Below, in pieces: positions 24,248-32,395 of a stretch of DNA of 64,000 bases. Every line of letters begins with the position of its first letter. Within the stretch, counting starts at the first letter, position 1. The notes beneath the pieces were generated by a model that did no database searches, was not told where the DNA came from, and saw nothing but the letters and a program-made list of their open reading frames with translations. The position numbers and the translations under genes were made by a program. The stretch is from Kineococcus terrestris (GTDB lineage: Bacteria; Actinomycetota; Actinomycetes; Actinomycetales; Kineococcaceae), in the NCBI RefSeq assembly GCF_041020765.1, contig NZ_JBEUEJ010000010.1. One strand, 5' to 3'.

Positions 24248-25359
24248 GCGCCCGCGCGCTGCGCGTCGAGGCCGACGGCGGGTCGCGCGGCAACCCCGGC
24301 CCGGCCGGCTACGGGGCGGTCGTCAAGGACGCCGACACCGGCCAGGTGCTGGCCGAGGTCGCCGAGGCGATCGGGCGCGCCACCAACAACGTCGCCGAGT
24401 ACCGCGGCCTGGTGGCCGGGCTGGAGGCGGCCGCCGGGATCGACCCGGGCGCGCGCGTGGAGGTCCGGATGGACTCCAAGCTCGTCGTGGAGCAGATGTC
24501 GGGCCGCTGGCAGGTCAAGCACGCCGACATGAAGGTCCTGGCGCAGCGGGCGCGGGAGGTCCTGCCCGCCCGGCAGGTGTCCTACCGCTGGGTGCCGCGG
24601 GCGCAGAACTCGCACGCCGACCGCCTGGCCAACGAGGCGATGGACGCCGCCGCCGCGGGCCGCCCCTGGCAGCGCGCGAGCGGGACCGCCGCCCCGGCCG
24701 CCGCGAGCGGCCCGGCGGGCGGCCCGGCGGGCGGCCCGGCGGGAGAGGAGCGGGGCCCGCGCACGACCCTCGTGCTCGTCCGGCACGCCTCCACCGCCCT
24801 GACCGAGCAGCGGCGGCTGTCCGGCCGCTACGGCGCCGACCCGGAGCTGTCCGAGCGCGGCCTGCGCGAAGCCGCCGCCGCGGCGGCCAGCCCGGAGGTC
24901 GCCGGCGCCGACGTGGTCGTCACCTCCACGCTGCGCCGCTCCAGGCAGACCGCGCGCGCCGTCGCCGCGGCGGTGGGCGCCGACGTCGTCGTGGACCCGC
25001 AGTGGGACGAGACCGACTTCGGCGAGTGGGACGGGCTGACGGCCGCGGAGGTCGTCGAGCGCTGGCCCGCCGAGCACGCCGCCTGGGACGCCTCGCCCGA
25101 CACCCCCTGCCCCGGCGGGGAGTCCCTGGCGGTGGTCGAGCGGCGCGTCGCGGCGGCGCGCGCGGACCTGCTGCGGCGCTGGGCCGGCCGGCGGGTCGTG
25201 CTGGTCGGCCACGGGGACCCGCTGCGGGTGCTGCTGCGCTCCGCGCTGGGCGCCGGGCCGCAGCTGCAGCGGCGCATCCACCTCGACCCGGCCTCGCGCA
25301 CGCTGCTGCGCTACGGCCCCGACGGCGTCGCGGAGGTCCTGGCCGTCAACCGCGTCTGA
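24244..25359 (+). CDS. Bifunctional RNase H / histidine phosphatase
   Basis: 371 residues from the GTG at 24244 (GTGA overlap). The N-terminal ~135 residues are an RNase HI domain with catalytic D11, E52, D77 and D126; it should cut RNA in RNA-DNA hybrids. The C-terminal ~195 residues are a phosphoglycerate-mutase-like phosphatase with R180-H181 (VRHAST), an SGRYG loop and a second His in VGHGDPLR. The fusion matches mycobacterial Rv2228c, whose phosphatase part can act as a CobC-type alpha-ribazole phosphatase. The linker contains a small direct repeat (GPAGGPAGG). Confidence 0.9.
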   Translation: MSARALRVEADGGSRGNPGPAGYGAVVKDADTGQVLAEVAEAIGRATNNVAEYRGLVAGLEAAAGIDPGARVEVRMDSKLVVEQMSGRWQVKHADMKVLAQRAREVLPARQVSYRWVPRAQNSHADRLANEAMDAAAAGRPWQRASGTAAPAAASGPAGGPAGGPAGEERGPRTTLVLVRHASTALTEQRRLSGRYGADPELSERGLREAAAAAASPEVAGADVVVTSTLRRSRQTARAVAAAVGADVVVDPQWDETDFGEWDGLTAAEVVERWPAEHAAWDASPDTPCPGGESLAVVERRVAAARADLLRRWAGRRVVLVGHGDPLRVLLRSALGAGPQLQRRIHLDPASRTLLRYGPDGVAEVLAVNRV

Positions 25360-25377
25360 GCGGGCGGCGCGGGTCGC

Positions 25378-26526
25378 TCAGGCGGTCAGCTGCAGGGCCG
25401 CGACCCCGGCCAGCACGCACGCCGGGGCCCCCAGCAGCCCCAGCAGCGCGAACCGGGCCCGCCCGACCTCGACGCCGCGCGAGCGGCAGCGGTCCAGCCA
25501 CAGCAGCGTCGCCAGCGACGCCCACGGCGTCACGAGCGGGCCGAGGTTGACGCCGACGAGGACGGCCACCAGCCGGGCGGGGCTGCCGGCGAGCGGCTCG
25601 ACGGCCAGGTAGGCGGGCAGGTTGTCGACGAGGTTGGCGGCCACGGCCGACGTGGCCGCCAGCCGCAGGTGCGCCGCGAAGCCCTCCCCGCCGCCCGCCA
25701 CGGGCGCCAGCACGTCCGCCAGGCCGTGCTCGCGGGCCGTCTGCACGACGAGGAACAGCCCGGCGACCAGCACCACCGTGCGCCACGGCAGCAGCGCGGG
25801 CCGCAGCGCCGCCCGGTCGCGGCGGGCCGCCACCGCCACCAGCACCAGCGCGGCCACCGTCGCCGGGACGACGGGCTCGACGCCGCTGACGAACGCCGGG
25901 GCCAGCAGGCAGCACACGACGAGCGCGGTGCGGAAGGAGACGGGGTCGACGGGGGCGGCCGGCGGCGGGGCGTCGTAGCGCCCGCCCAGGCGCCGGTGCT
26001 GGGTCAGGGCCAGGACGGCCACGGCCGTGCCGGCGCCCGCCAGGAACGGCGCCCACGTCAGGCCGACGAAGGCGCGCACCCCGCCCGCGCCGAGGTCGTC
26101 CAGGGTGGACAGCGCCAGCAGGTTCGTCAGGTTGGAGACCGGCAGCAGCATCGAGGCGGTGTTGGCCAGCCACACGGTCGTGAACGCGAACGGCAGCGGG
26201 TCCAGGCGCAGCTGCGCGGCCAGCGACAGCACCACCGGGGTCAGCAGGACGGCCGTGGTGTCCAGCGACAGCACGACCGTGGCGACCGTGCCGAGGGCGA
26301 CGACGAGCAGCCACAGCAGCCAGGTGCGGCCGCGGCCGGCGCGCGCGGCCCGGCGCGCGGCGGCGTCGAAGACCCCGGCGCGGTCGGCCAGCTCGGCCAC
26401 CACGGTGACGGCGAGCAGGAACCCCAGGACCGGGCCGGCCCGCTCCGCGACCTGCGCCAGGCCGTGCCCGCTGAGGGCGCCGGTCAGGACGCACAGGGCG
26501 CCGGCCAGGCCGGCGAGCCACCACAC
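25378..26526 (-). CDS. ArsB/SLC13-type anion transporter
   Basis: 382 residues with about ten to eleven membrane segments spread over the whole length. The paired motifs LSLDTTAVLLTPVV (first half) and ANLVDNLPAYLAVEP (second half), with an NTASMLLPVSNLTNL loop, are those of the ArsB/NhaD/CitM ion-transporter superfamily. It could export arsenite or move a di/tricarboxylate; there is no ars regulator or reductase nearby to decide. The GTG start (26526) lies 19 bases after the yaaA stop on the same strand, so it probably belongs to the yaaA transcript. It converges on the RNase H gene with an 18-base gap. Confidence 0.8.
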   Translation of the reverse strand: MWWLAGLAGALCVLTGALSGHGLAQVAERAGPVLGFLLAVTVVAELADRAGVFDAAARRAARAGRGRTWLLWLLVVALGTVATVVLSLDTTAVLLTPVVLSLAAQLRLDPLPFAFTTVWLANTASMLLPVSNLTNLLALSTLDDLGAGGVRAFVGLTWAPFLAGAGTAVAVLALTQHRRLGGRYDAPPPAAPVDPVSFRTALVVCCLLAPAFVSGVEPVVPATVAALVLVAVAARRDRAALRPALLPWRTVVLVAGLFLVVQTAREHGLADVLAPVAGGGEGFAAHLRLAATSAVAANLVDNLPAYLAVEPLAGSPARLVAVLVGVNLGPLVTPWASLATLLWLDRCRSRGVEVGRARFALLGLLGAPACVLAGVAALQLTA

Positions 26527-26545
26527 CGCGCTCGTCCGGCCCGGC

Positions 26546-27304
26546 TCAGGCGACGTCGACGGCGGTGGCGTCGACCTCGAGCGTCCAGCTCGCGCCGCGG
26601 CGGGCCGGGGGCAGCAGCTCGACGGCGAAGGCCTCCGCGACGGCCGCGCGCAGGGCGGCCACGGTGCGCGGCGGGCGCCCGGGCCGGGTCAGCAGGTGGC
26701 GGGCGACGAGGCCGCGCACGCGCTTGGCGTCGTGCGAGACGACCGTCCCGCCGCGCGTGACGCGCACGGCCGCCGTCCGGGCGGCGGTCTGCGGGTCCGG
26801 CGCCCACGCCGCGGCGTAGGCGGCCGAGCGGCAGTCCAGGACGACGCCGGCCGGGCGCAGCACCCCCTCCAGGTGCGGGCGCCAGAACCGGGCCAGCGGC
26901 CCGGGGCCGGGCAGGTCGGTGCCCATCGACAGCCGGTAGCCGGGCACCCGGTCGCGCGGGTGCAGCAGCCCCCACAGGGCCGAGACGACGAGGACGCGGC
27001 GGGCGGCGGCCGCCGGCAGGGACGGCAGGTCCAGCGCGTCGAACAGGACGCCGCGGTACACGTGGGCCGCGGGGGCGGCCGGGCGCGCGCGCAGCGTGGT
27101 GTTCGCGGCGACGACGTCGGCCAGCGCCGGGCCGGTGCCCAGGACGGCGGCGGCGTCGGGCCGGGCCGAGACCGCCGCCAGGGCGTCCAGGACGGTGGCG
27201 CGCGCCGCGGTGAGCTCCGAGTGCGACAGGCGCTCCAGCGCGACGGGGCGCCCGCGGTCCGGGCCCGCCCACTTGGTCTCCGAGGGCGGCAGCAGCACGA
27301 GCAC
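26546..27304 (-). CDS. yaaA: YaaA family peroxide-stress protein
   Basis: 252 residues from GTG 27304. The start MLVLLPPSETKW (Val read as Met), VYRGVLFDALD, SALWGLLHPRDRVPGYRL and SHDAKRVRGLVARHLL are family hallmarks (COG3022/DUF328). In E. coli YaaA binds DNA and limits Fenton damage under peroxide stress by lowering free iron; the same role is assumed. A TAGGGT lies eight bases before the GTG, indicating a leaderless transcript. It is divergent from the RNase P RNA gene, with both promoters in a 62-base gap. Confidence 0.88.
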   Translation of the reverse strand: MLVLLPPSETKWAGPDRGRPVALERLSHSELTAARATVLDALAAVSARPDAAAVLGTGPALADVVAANTTLRARPAAPAAHVYRGVLFDALDLPSLPAAAARRVLVVSALWGLLHPRDRVPGYRLSMGTDLPGPGPLARFWRPHLEGVLRPAGVVLDCRSAAYAAAWAPDPQTAARTAAVRVTRGGTVVSHDAKRVRGLVARHLLTRPGRPPRTVAALRAAVAEAFAVELLPPARRGASWTLEVDATAVDVA

Positions 27305-27312
27305 GGGCGGGG

Positions 27313-27359
27313 ACCCTACCCACGCCGGCTGTGAGCCCGCGCGGGCCCGCCGCTACCAT
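27313..27359. promoter_or_regulatory. Divergent promoters of yaaA (minus) and rnpB (plus)
   Basis: Minus-strand TAGGGT (27318-27313) is eight bases from the yaaA GTG. Plus-strand TACCAT (27354-27359) ends eight bases before the RNase P RNA 5' end inferred from its P1 helix, the expected distance from -10 to transcription start. Confidence 0.55.
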
Positions 27360-27366
27360 CGGCGGC

Positions 27367-27756
27367 GGACGAGTCGGCCGGGCGGTCGCGTCGGCCGGTG
27401 CCCCCCGGGGTGCCGGCCGCCGAGGAAAGTCCGGACTCCACAGGGCAGGGTGGTGGGCAACGCCCACCCGGGGTGACCCGCGGGACAGTGCCACAGAGAG
27501 AAGACCGCCTACCCCCGCGCGAGCGGGGCGGCAAGGGTGAAACGGTGGTGCAAGAGACCACCAGCGCACCGGGTGACCGGTGCGGCTCGGCAAACCCCAC
27601 CCGGAGCAAGACCAGACAGGCAGCGTCCGAGGGCGGCCCGCCCGAGCTGCCGGGTAGGTCGCTGGAGGCGTGCGGTGACGCACGTCCGAGAGGGATGGCC
27701 GCCGCCGGCGCGCTCGCGCGCCGGGCACAGGATCCGGCTTACAGGCCGGCTCGTCC
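27367..27756 (+). ncRNA. rnpB: RNase P RNA, bacterial type A
   Basis: About 390 bases. The ends were set by the P1 helix (ggacgag at 27367 with ctcgtcc ending at 27756). Conserved regions are clear: GAGGAAAGTCCGGACTCC followed by ACAGGGCAG (27422 on), GGGTGAAACGGTGG, AAACCCCACCCGGAGCAA, AGAGGGATGGC, and GGCTTACAG near the 3' end. It is the catalytic RNA that trims tRNA 5' leaders; the protein partner RnpA is not in the window. The call is firm; the exact termini are good to a few bases. Confidence 0.95.
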
Positions 27757-28035
27757 CCACCCGCTCCCCGCGCGCGCTGCGCCGGTGCGCTCTCCCGCGT
27801 GCGCGGGCCCGGACGTGACCTCCCCTCCGGGCCTCGTCCGGGACCCGCGCTGGTGGGGGTACGACCCGGACCCTGCGTGCGTTCATCATCACGGCGCGTG
27901 GATCTGCGGCGGACGTGAACGCGCCGCGCCCGCCTCGCGTACCCACCCGTGACGGGGTGTCGGTACGGTCGGGCGGGCCCGCCCGGAGCGCGAGGTGCTG
28001 GTGTGGCGGTGGTGACGTGCGGGGAGGTGGCGGCC
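27757..28035. other. Spacer between rnpB and the ECF sigma gene
   Basis: 279 bases with no convincing gene. An in-frame GTG at 27949 would extend the sigma factor but has no ribosome site. A TACGAC at about 27861 is a weak -10 candidate. I see no GGAAC-type ECF autoregulatory -35. Confidence 0.35.
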
Positions 28036-28704
28036 GTGGCCCGTCCGGGGTGGCGGGGCCGCCGCGGGGCCCCGCTGCGCGCCGTCGACGTCCGCGGCAC
28101 CGCTCCCGGCACGACCTCCGGCACCCCCGGCGCCGACCCCGGGTCCGGCGCGGGCGGTTTCGACGTCGACGCCGCCTACCGCGAGGAGGCCGGGCCCCTG
28201 CTCGCCTTCGCGGTCAACGCGCTGGGGGACCGGGCGGCCGCCGAGGACGCGCTGCAGGAGACGTTCGTGCGGGCCTGGCGCGCCCGCGAGCGGTACGCGC
28301 GCGACGAGGGGTCGGTGCGCACCTGGCTGTTCGCCATCGCCCGCAACGTCGTCGTCGACGCGCACCGGGCCCGCCAGCGCCGCCCCCGCCCGGTGGACCC
28401 GGCGACGGCGGCCGAGCCCGCCGGGGGAGCCGCCCCCGCCGCCGCGACGCTGCCCGGGGTGGTGCCGGGCGTCGTGCGCGACCCGGCCGCCGCCAGCGTC
28501 GACCGCCTGCTCGTGCACGAGGCCCTGGCGCGGCTGTCGCCCGAGCACCGGCAGGTCGTCGTGGCCGTGCACCTGCGCGGTGCCGGCTACCAGGAGCTGT
28601 CCGCGGTGACCGGGGTCCCGGTCGCCACGCTGCGCACGCGCATGCACCACGCCCTGAAGGCGCTGCGCCGGACGCTGGAGGAGGGGGGTGAGCGGCGTGG
28701 CTGA
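28036..28704 (+). CDS. ECF-family RNA polymerase sigma factor
   Basis: 222 residues from the GTG at 28036, chosen for the GGGGAGG eight bases upstream. Region 2 is clear at ~55-115 (AYREEAGPLLAFAV, AEDALQETFVRAWR, VRTWLFAIARNVVVDAHR). Region 4 is at ~160-215 (LSPEHRQVVVAVHLRGAGYQELSAV followed by VPVATLRTRMHHALKALRR). The linker between them is Ala/Pro-rich. There is no extra C-terminal domain. The next gene starts inside its last codons and encodes a membrane protein that should be its anti-sigma factor. The stimulus is unknown. Confidence 0.9.
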   Translation: MARPGWRGRRGAPLRAVDVRGTAPGTTSGTPGADPGSGAGGFDVDAAYREEAGPLLAFAVNALGDRAAAEDALQETFVRAWRARERYARDEGSVRTWLFAIARNVVVDAHRARQRRPRPVDPATAAEPAGGAAPAAATLPGVVPGVVRDPAAASVDRLLVHEALARLSPEHRQVVVAVHLRGAGYQELSAVTGVPVATLRTRMHHALKALRRTLEEGGERRG

Positions 28705-29398
28705 GGAGGGCGACCGGCGCGCCGAGCTGCTCGGGGCCGCCGCCACGGGCGACCTGAGCCCCGCCGAGGCGGCGGAGCTGGACGCGCTGGCCGCGGCCGA
28801 CCCGTCGGTGGCCGAGGAGCTGCGCGCGCACCGCGAGGTGCTCGCCGCGCTGCCGCCGCGCGGGTCCGGCTGGGACGAGCCCGTGCCGCCGCCCGGCCCG
28901 GTGCTGCCCGGCGGCGCGACCCGCGGGAGCGCCGCCGGCGCGGGTGCGCCGCAGCGTCGGCGCACCGCCTCGCGCTGGGTCGGCGCCGCCGCGGCCGTCG
29001 TGGTCGGCGCCGGGATCGGCGCGGGCGCGGTGACGGTGGGCCGCGAGGTCGCCGACCGGCCCGTGCAGGGCCCGCCGGGCACCCTCGGCGCGGTGGAGGA
29101 GCTGGTGGTCCTCGGCGAGCCCGAGGGCGTGCGCGCCGACGTCGCCCTGGTCGCGCACACGTGGGGCACCGAGACCGTCCTGGACGTCGCCGGCCTGCCC
29201 GCGGGCCGCGAGTACGCCGTCGTCCTGGTGCGCGGGGACGGCGCCGAGGCCGGGTCCGGGTCGTTCCTGGGCAGCCGGGTGCCCGTGGAGTGCCGGCTCA
29301 ACGCGGCCGTGCTGCGCGAGGACGTCGCCGCGGTGGAGGTGCGCGACGCGGACGGCGCGCTCGTGCTGCGCTCGGAGGCGCCCGCCGTCGCGGGCTGA
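28688..29398 (+). CDS. Probable membrane anti-sigma factor
   Basis: 236 residues from the GTG at 28688, overlapping the sigma gene by 17 bases with GGAGGAG upstream. The N-terminal ~65 residues are acidic-helical (LLGAAATGDLSPAEAAELDAL), like anti-sigma domains that hold region 2/4, but the usual zinc motif HxxxCxxC is absent. One membrane span lies at ~100-118 (WVGAAAAVVVGAGIGAGAV). The outer ~115 residues resemble the RskA/anti-sigma-K C-terminal domain (TVLDVAGLPAGREYAVVLV). Position, coupling and topology make an anti-sigma role likely. Confidence 0.75.
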   Translation: MSGVAEEGDRRAELLGAAATGDLSPAEAAELDALAAADPSVAEELRAHREVLAALPPRGSGWDEPVPPPGPVLPGGATRGSAAGAGAPQRRRTASRWVGAAAAVVVGAGIGAGAVTVGREVADRPVQGPPGTLGAVEELVVLGEPEGVRADVALVAHTWGTETVLDVAGLPAGREYAVVLVRGDGAEAGSGSFLGSRVPVECRLNAAVLREDVAAVEVRDADGALVLRSEAPAVAG

Positions 29399-29408
29399 GC
29401 CGCCGCGC

Positions 29409-30005
29409 TCAGGCGCCGGACGGGTCCAGGTCGTCGGACGGCACGCCGGACGGGTCGTCGCGGCGATCGCGCCCGCGCCGGTTGGCCGCCCACAGCTGGT
29501 GCAGGCGCGCGTTGGCCGGCGCCTCGGCCTCGGCGCACACCAGCGCGTGCGGCACGCGCGCGCCGACCCGGTCCGGGTCGTCGCCGGCGGCGGGCGCCGC
29601 CCGGCCGTCCACGACCTCCCAGCGCGCCGCCGGCGGCACCGCGGCCGCCAGCACCGGCTCGCGCGCCAGGTCCACCCGCCCGTCCCCGTCACCGGAGCGG
29701 TAGCGGTGCACCAGCGCGCCGCAGCGCGCGCACACCTCCTCCGTCCACGGCCGGGCCGCCGCCAGCCGCGCCATCCGGCGCACGTGCGCCAGGACGGTCC
29801 CGGCCTGCTCGCCCAGCGTGGGCGGCAGCCCCACCGGCGCGGGCGCCTCGACCGGCGGCGGGGCGGGGCGCGCCGCCGCGAAGCGGGCGGTGCACGCGGC
29901 GCAGACGGCCACCCGCACCCCCAGGCGCTCCTGCACCACCACGTCGTCGGCGCTGGCGCAGAACTCGCACACCGGGGCGGGACCGGCGGTGCTCGCGGAG
30001 GTCAC
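29409..30005 (-). CDS. DUF6083-like protein with two zinc-type cysteine pairs
   Basis: 198 residues from the GTG at 30005. Two CxxC knuckles open the protein (CEFC near residue 13 and CAAC near 35), and a third pair CARC occurs near 93, followed by LVHRYRSGDGDGRVDLA and RWEVVDGR. The later part recalls DUF6083 domains found in Streptomyces proteins; this is recognition from memory. The middle is Pro-rich. The C-terminal tail is unusually charged (NRRGRDRRDD). It may be a small zinc-binding nucleic-acid or redox protein; no function is known. It converges on the anti-sigma gene with a 10-base gap. Confidence 0.65.
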   Translation of the reverse strand: MTSASTAGPAPVCEFCASADDVVVQERLGVRVAVCAACTARFAAARPAPPPVEAPAPVGLPPTLGEQAGTVLAHVRRMARLAAARPWTEEVCARCGALVHRYRSGDGDGRVDLAREPVLAAAVPPAARWEVVDGRAAPAAGDDPDRVGARVPHALVCAEAEAPANARLHQLWAANRRGRDRRDDPSGVPSDDLDPSGA

Positions 30006-30074
30006 GGGCCCATCGTGCCGCGCCGCCGGGTCGGCGCGGCCGGCGGCGCGCGGGCCCGGCCGCGCGGGCCTGGC

Positions 30075-30087
30075 TAGGCTCGCGCGC
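30075..30087 (+). promoter_or_regulatory. Leaderless-type promoter of leuB
   Basis: TAGGCT (30075-30080) is seven bases before the ATG at 30088, and no ribosome site is present. Confidence 0.5.
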
Positions 30088-31143
30088 ATGGCGGACACCC
30101 TGCGGCTCGCGGTCATCCCCGGCGACGGCATCGGGCAGGAGGTGACCGCCGAGGCGCTGAAGGTGCTGGGCGCCGTCGTCGGCGACGCGGGCCCGCGGGT
30201 GGAGACCACCGAGTACGACCTGGGCGCGCGGCTGTACCACCGCACGGGCGAGACGCTGCCCGACGGCGTGCTGGCCGAGCTGCGCGGGCACGACGCGATC
30301 CTGCTCGGCGCGGTCGGCGACCCGTCGGTGCCCAGCGGCGTCCTGGAGCGCGGTCTGCTGCTGCGGCTGCGCTTCGAGCTGGACCACTACGTGAACCTGC
30401 GCCCCTCGAAGCTGTACCCCGGGGTGCCGACGCCGCTGGCCGACCCGGGCGAGGTGGACTTCGTCGTCGTGCGCGAGGGCACCGAGGGCCCGTACGTCGG
30501 CAACGGCGGGGCGCTGCGCGTGGGCACCCCGCACGAGATCGCCACCGAGGTCAGCGTGAACACCGCGCACGGCGTCGAGCGGGTCGTGCGGGACGCGTTC
30601 GCCCGCGCGCAGGCGCGCCCGCGCCGCAAGCTCACGCTGGTGCACAAGCACAACGTGCTGGTGCACGCCGGGCACCTGTGGCGGCGCACGGTCGAGGCCG
30701 TGGGCGCGGAGTTCCCCGAGGTGGCCGTGGACTACCTGCACGTGGACGCCGCGACGATCTTCCTGGTGAACGACCCGGCCCGGTTCGACGTCGTCGTCAC
30801 CGACAACCTGTTCGGCGACATCCTCACCGACCTCGCGGCCGCGGTGACGGGCGGCATCGGGCTGGCCGCCAGCGGCAACGTCAACCCCGACCGCACGGCC
30901 CCCAGCATGTTCGAGCCGGTGCACGGGTCCGCCCCGGACATCGCCGGGCAGCAGCTGGCCGACCCGACGGCCGCGGTGCTGTCGGTGGCGCTGCTGCTGG
31001 ACCACCTGGGGATGGCGGAGGCGGCCGCCCGCGTGCAGTCCGCCGTCAGCGCCGACCTGGCCCGCCGCGCGGCCGGCGAGGTGCCGGCCCGGCGCAGCAC
31101 CCCGCAGGTGGGCGACGCGCTGGCCCAGCTCGCCGCCGGCTGA
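30088..31143 (+). CDS. leuB: 3-isopropylmalate dehydrogenase
   Basis: 351 residues. It oxidatively decarboxylates 3-isopropylmalate with NAD in leucine synthesis. The N-terminus is LAVIPGDGIGQEV. The substrate arginines lie in LLLRLRFELDHYVNLRP. The metal aspartates are in DNLFGDILTDLAA, and GSAPDIAGQQLADP binds NAD. It is the short actinobacterial form of the isocitrate/isopropylmalate dehydrogenase family. The start follows a TAGGCT hexamer at leaderless spacing. It is followed by ilvE; the order leuB-ilvE is common in actinomycetes, while leuCD is 6 kb away. Confidence 0.95.
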   Translation: MADTLRLAVIPGDGIGQEVTAEALKVLGAVVGDAGPRVETTEYDLGARLYHRTGETLPDGVLAELRGHDAILLGAVGDPSVPSGVLERGLLLRLRFELDHYVNLRPSKLYPGVPTPLADPGEVDFVVVREGTEGPYVGNGGALRVGTPHEIATEVSVNTAHGVERVVRDAFARAQARPRRKLTLVHKHNVLVHAGHLWRRTVEAVGAEFPEVAVDYLHVDAATIFLVNDPARFDVVVTDNLFGDILTDLAAAVTGGIGLAASGNVNPDRTAPSMFEPVHGSAPDIAGQQLADPTAAVLSVALLLDHLGMAEAAARVQSAVSADLARRAAGEVPARRSTPQVGDALAQLAAG

Positions 31144-31248
31144 CCCGCGGGACGCCGCTCGGACCCGGGGCGGGCGCGGGGCGACGGAGTACCGTGCCGG
31201 GAGCGCCCGCACGGGGCGCGCCCGCCCGCAGCCGAGGAGACGACGCGC

Positions 31249-32346
31249 ATGAGCGCCGAGACCACCGCCGTGAAGTTCCCGCTGACCGCCTCGGCGGCAC
31301 CGGTAGCGGCGGAGCGTCGCGCGCAGGTGCTGGCCGCCCCCGGGTTCGGCAAGCACTTCACCGACCACATGGCCACCGCGACGTGGACCCCGGAGGACGG
31401 CTGGCACGACACCGCCGTCGTCCCCTACGGCCCGCTCTCGCTCGACCCGGCCGCGGCCGTCCTGCACTACGCGCAGGAGGTCTTCGAGGGCATGAAGGCC
31501 TACCGCCGCGAGGACGGGTCGGTGTGGGCGTTCCGCCCGGCCGCCAACGCGGCCCGGATGGCGCGCTCGGCGCGGCGCCTGGCGCTGCCGGAGGTCCCCG
31601 AGCAGATGTTCCTGGAGGCCGTCACCTCGCTGGTGCGCGCCGACGTGGACTGGGTGCCCAGCGGCGGGGAGTCCTCGCTGTACCTGCGCCCGTTCATGGT
31701 CGCCACCGAGGCGTTCCTGGGGGTCCGCTCGGCGCGCGAGGTGAAGTTCCTCGTCATCGCCTCCCCGGCCGGCTCGTACTTCACCGGCGGCGTGAAGCCC
31801 GTCTCGATCTGGCTGTCGCAGGAGTACACCCGCGCCGCCCTGGGCGGCACCGGCTCGGCCAAGTGCGGCGGGAACTACGCCGCCTCGCTGGCCGCGCAGG
31901 AGGAGGCCGCCGCGCACGGCTGCGACCAGGTGTGCTTCCTCGACGCGGTGGAGCACCGCTGGGTGGAGGAGCTGGGCGGGATGAACCTGTTCTTCGTCCA
32001 CGACGACGGCACGATCGTCACGCCCGAGCTGACCGGCACGATCCTCGAGGGCATCACCCGCGCCTCGATCCTGGAGCTGGCCAAGGACCTCGGCCACGAG
32101 GTCGTCGAGCGCCGGGTGGGCGTGGACGAGTGGCGCGAGGGCGTGGCCTCCGGGCGCATCACCGAGGTGTTCGCGTGCGGCACGGCCGCGGTCGTCACCC
32201 CCGTGGGGCGCCTGGTGTCGCCGGAGGGCGAGGTCGTGCACGGCGACGTGGCCGGCCCGGTGACGACGGCCGTGCGGCGCACGCTGCTCGACGTGCAGTA
32301 CGGGCGCGCGGCCGACCCGCACGGCTGGACGACCCGCCTGGTCTGA
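31249..32346 (+). CDS. ilvE: Branched-chain amino-acid aminotransferase
   Basis: 365 residues. It exchanges amino groups between glutamate and the 2-oxo acids of Val, Leu and Ile. The fold-type IV PLP lysine is K205 (GSAKCGGNYA). HYAQEVFEGMKAYR, EELGGMNLFFV and ITEVFACGTAAVVTP are family motifs. GAGGAGAC precedes the ATG. A TACCGT at 31190-31195 could be a separate promoter, so expression may not depend only on leuB. Besides amino-acid synthesis, the reverse reaction supplies branched primers for FabH. Confidence 0.95.
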   Translation: MSAETTAVKFPLTASAAPVAAERRAQVLAAPGFGKHFTDHMATATWTPEDGWHDTAVVPYGPLSLDPAAAVLHYAQEVFEGMKAYRREDGSVWAFRPAANAARMARSARRLALPEVPEQMFLEAVTSLVRADVDWVPSGGESSLYLRPFMVATEAFLGVRSAREVKFLVIASPAGSYFTGGVKPVSIWLSQEYTRAALGGTGSAKCGGNYAASLAAQEEAAAHGCDQVCFLDAVEHRWVEELGGMNLFFVHDDGTIVTPELTGTILEGITRASILELAKDLGHEVVERRVGVDEWREGVASGRITEVFACGTAAVVTPVGRLVSPEGEVVHGDVAGPVTTAVRRTLLDVQYGRAADPHGWTTRLV

Positions 32347-32395
32347 ACCGGCCGCACCGTCGCCGCGCCCGGCGCGGCCCGAGGGGGGAGCGAGC

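Noticed and set aside
22576..25281. A 901-codon minus-strand frame across the Nif3-like to RNase H genes
   Set aside because: Shadow of three well-supported plus-strand genes; composition lacks hydrophobic core patterns.
27316..27952. Several short open frames within 27367-27756
   Set aside because: The stretch is RNase P RNA with all conserved regions; the frames are incidental.
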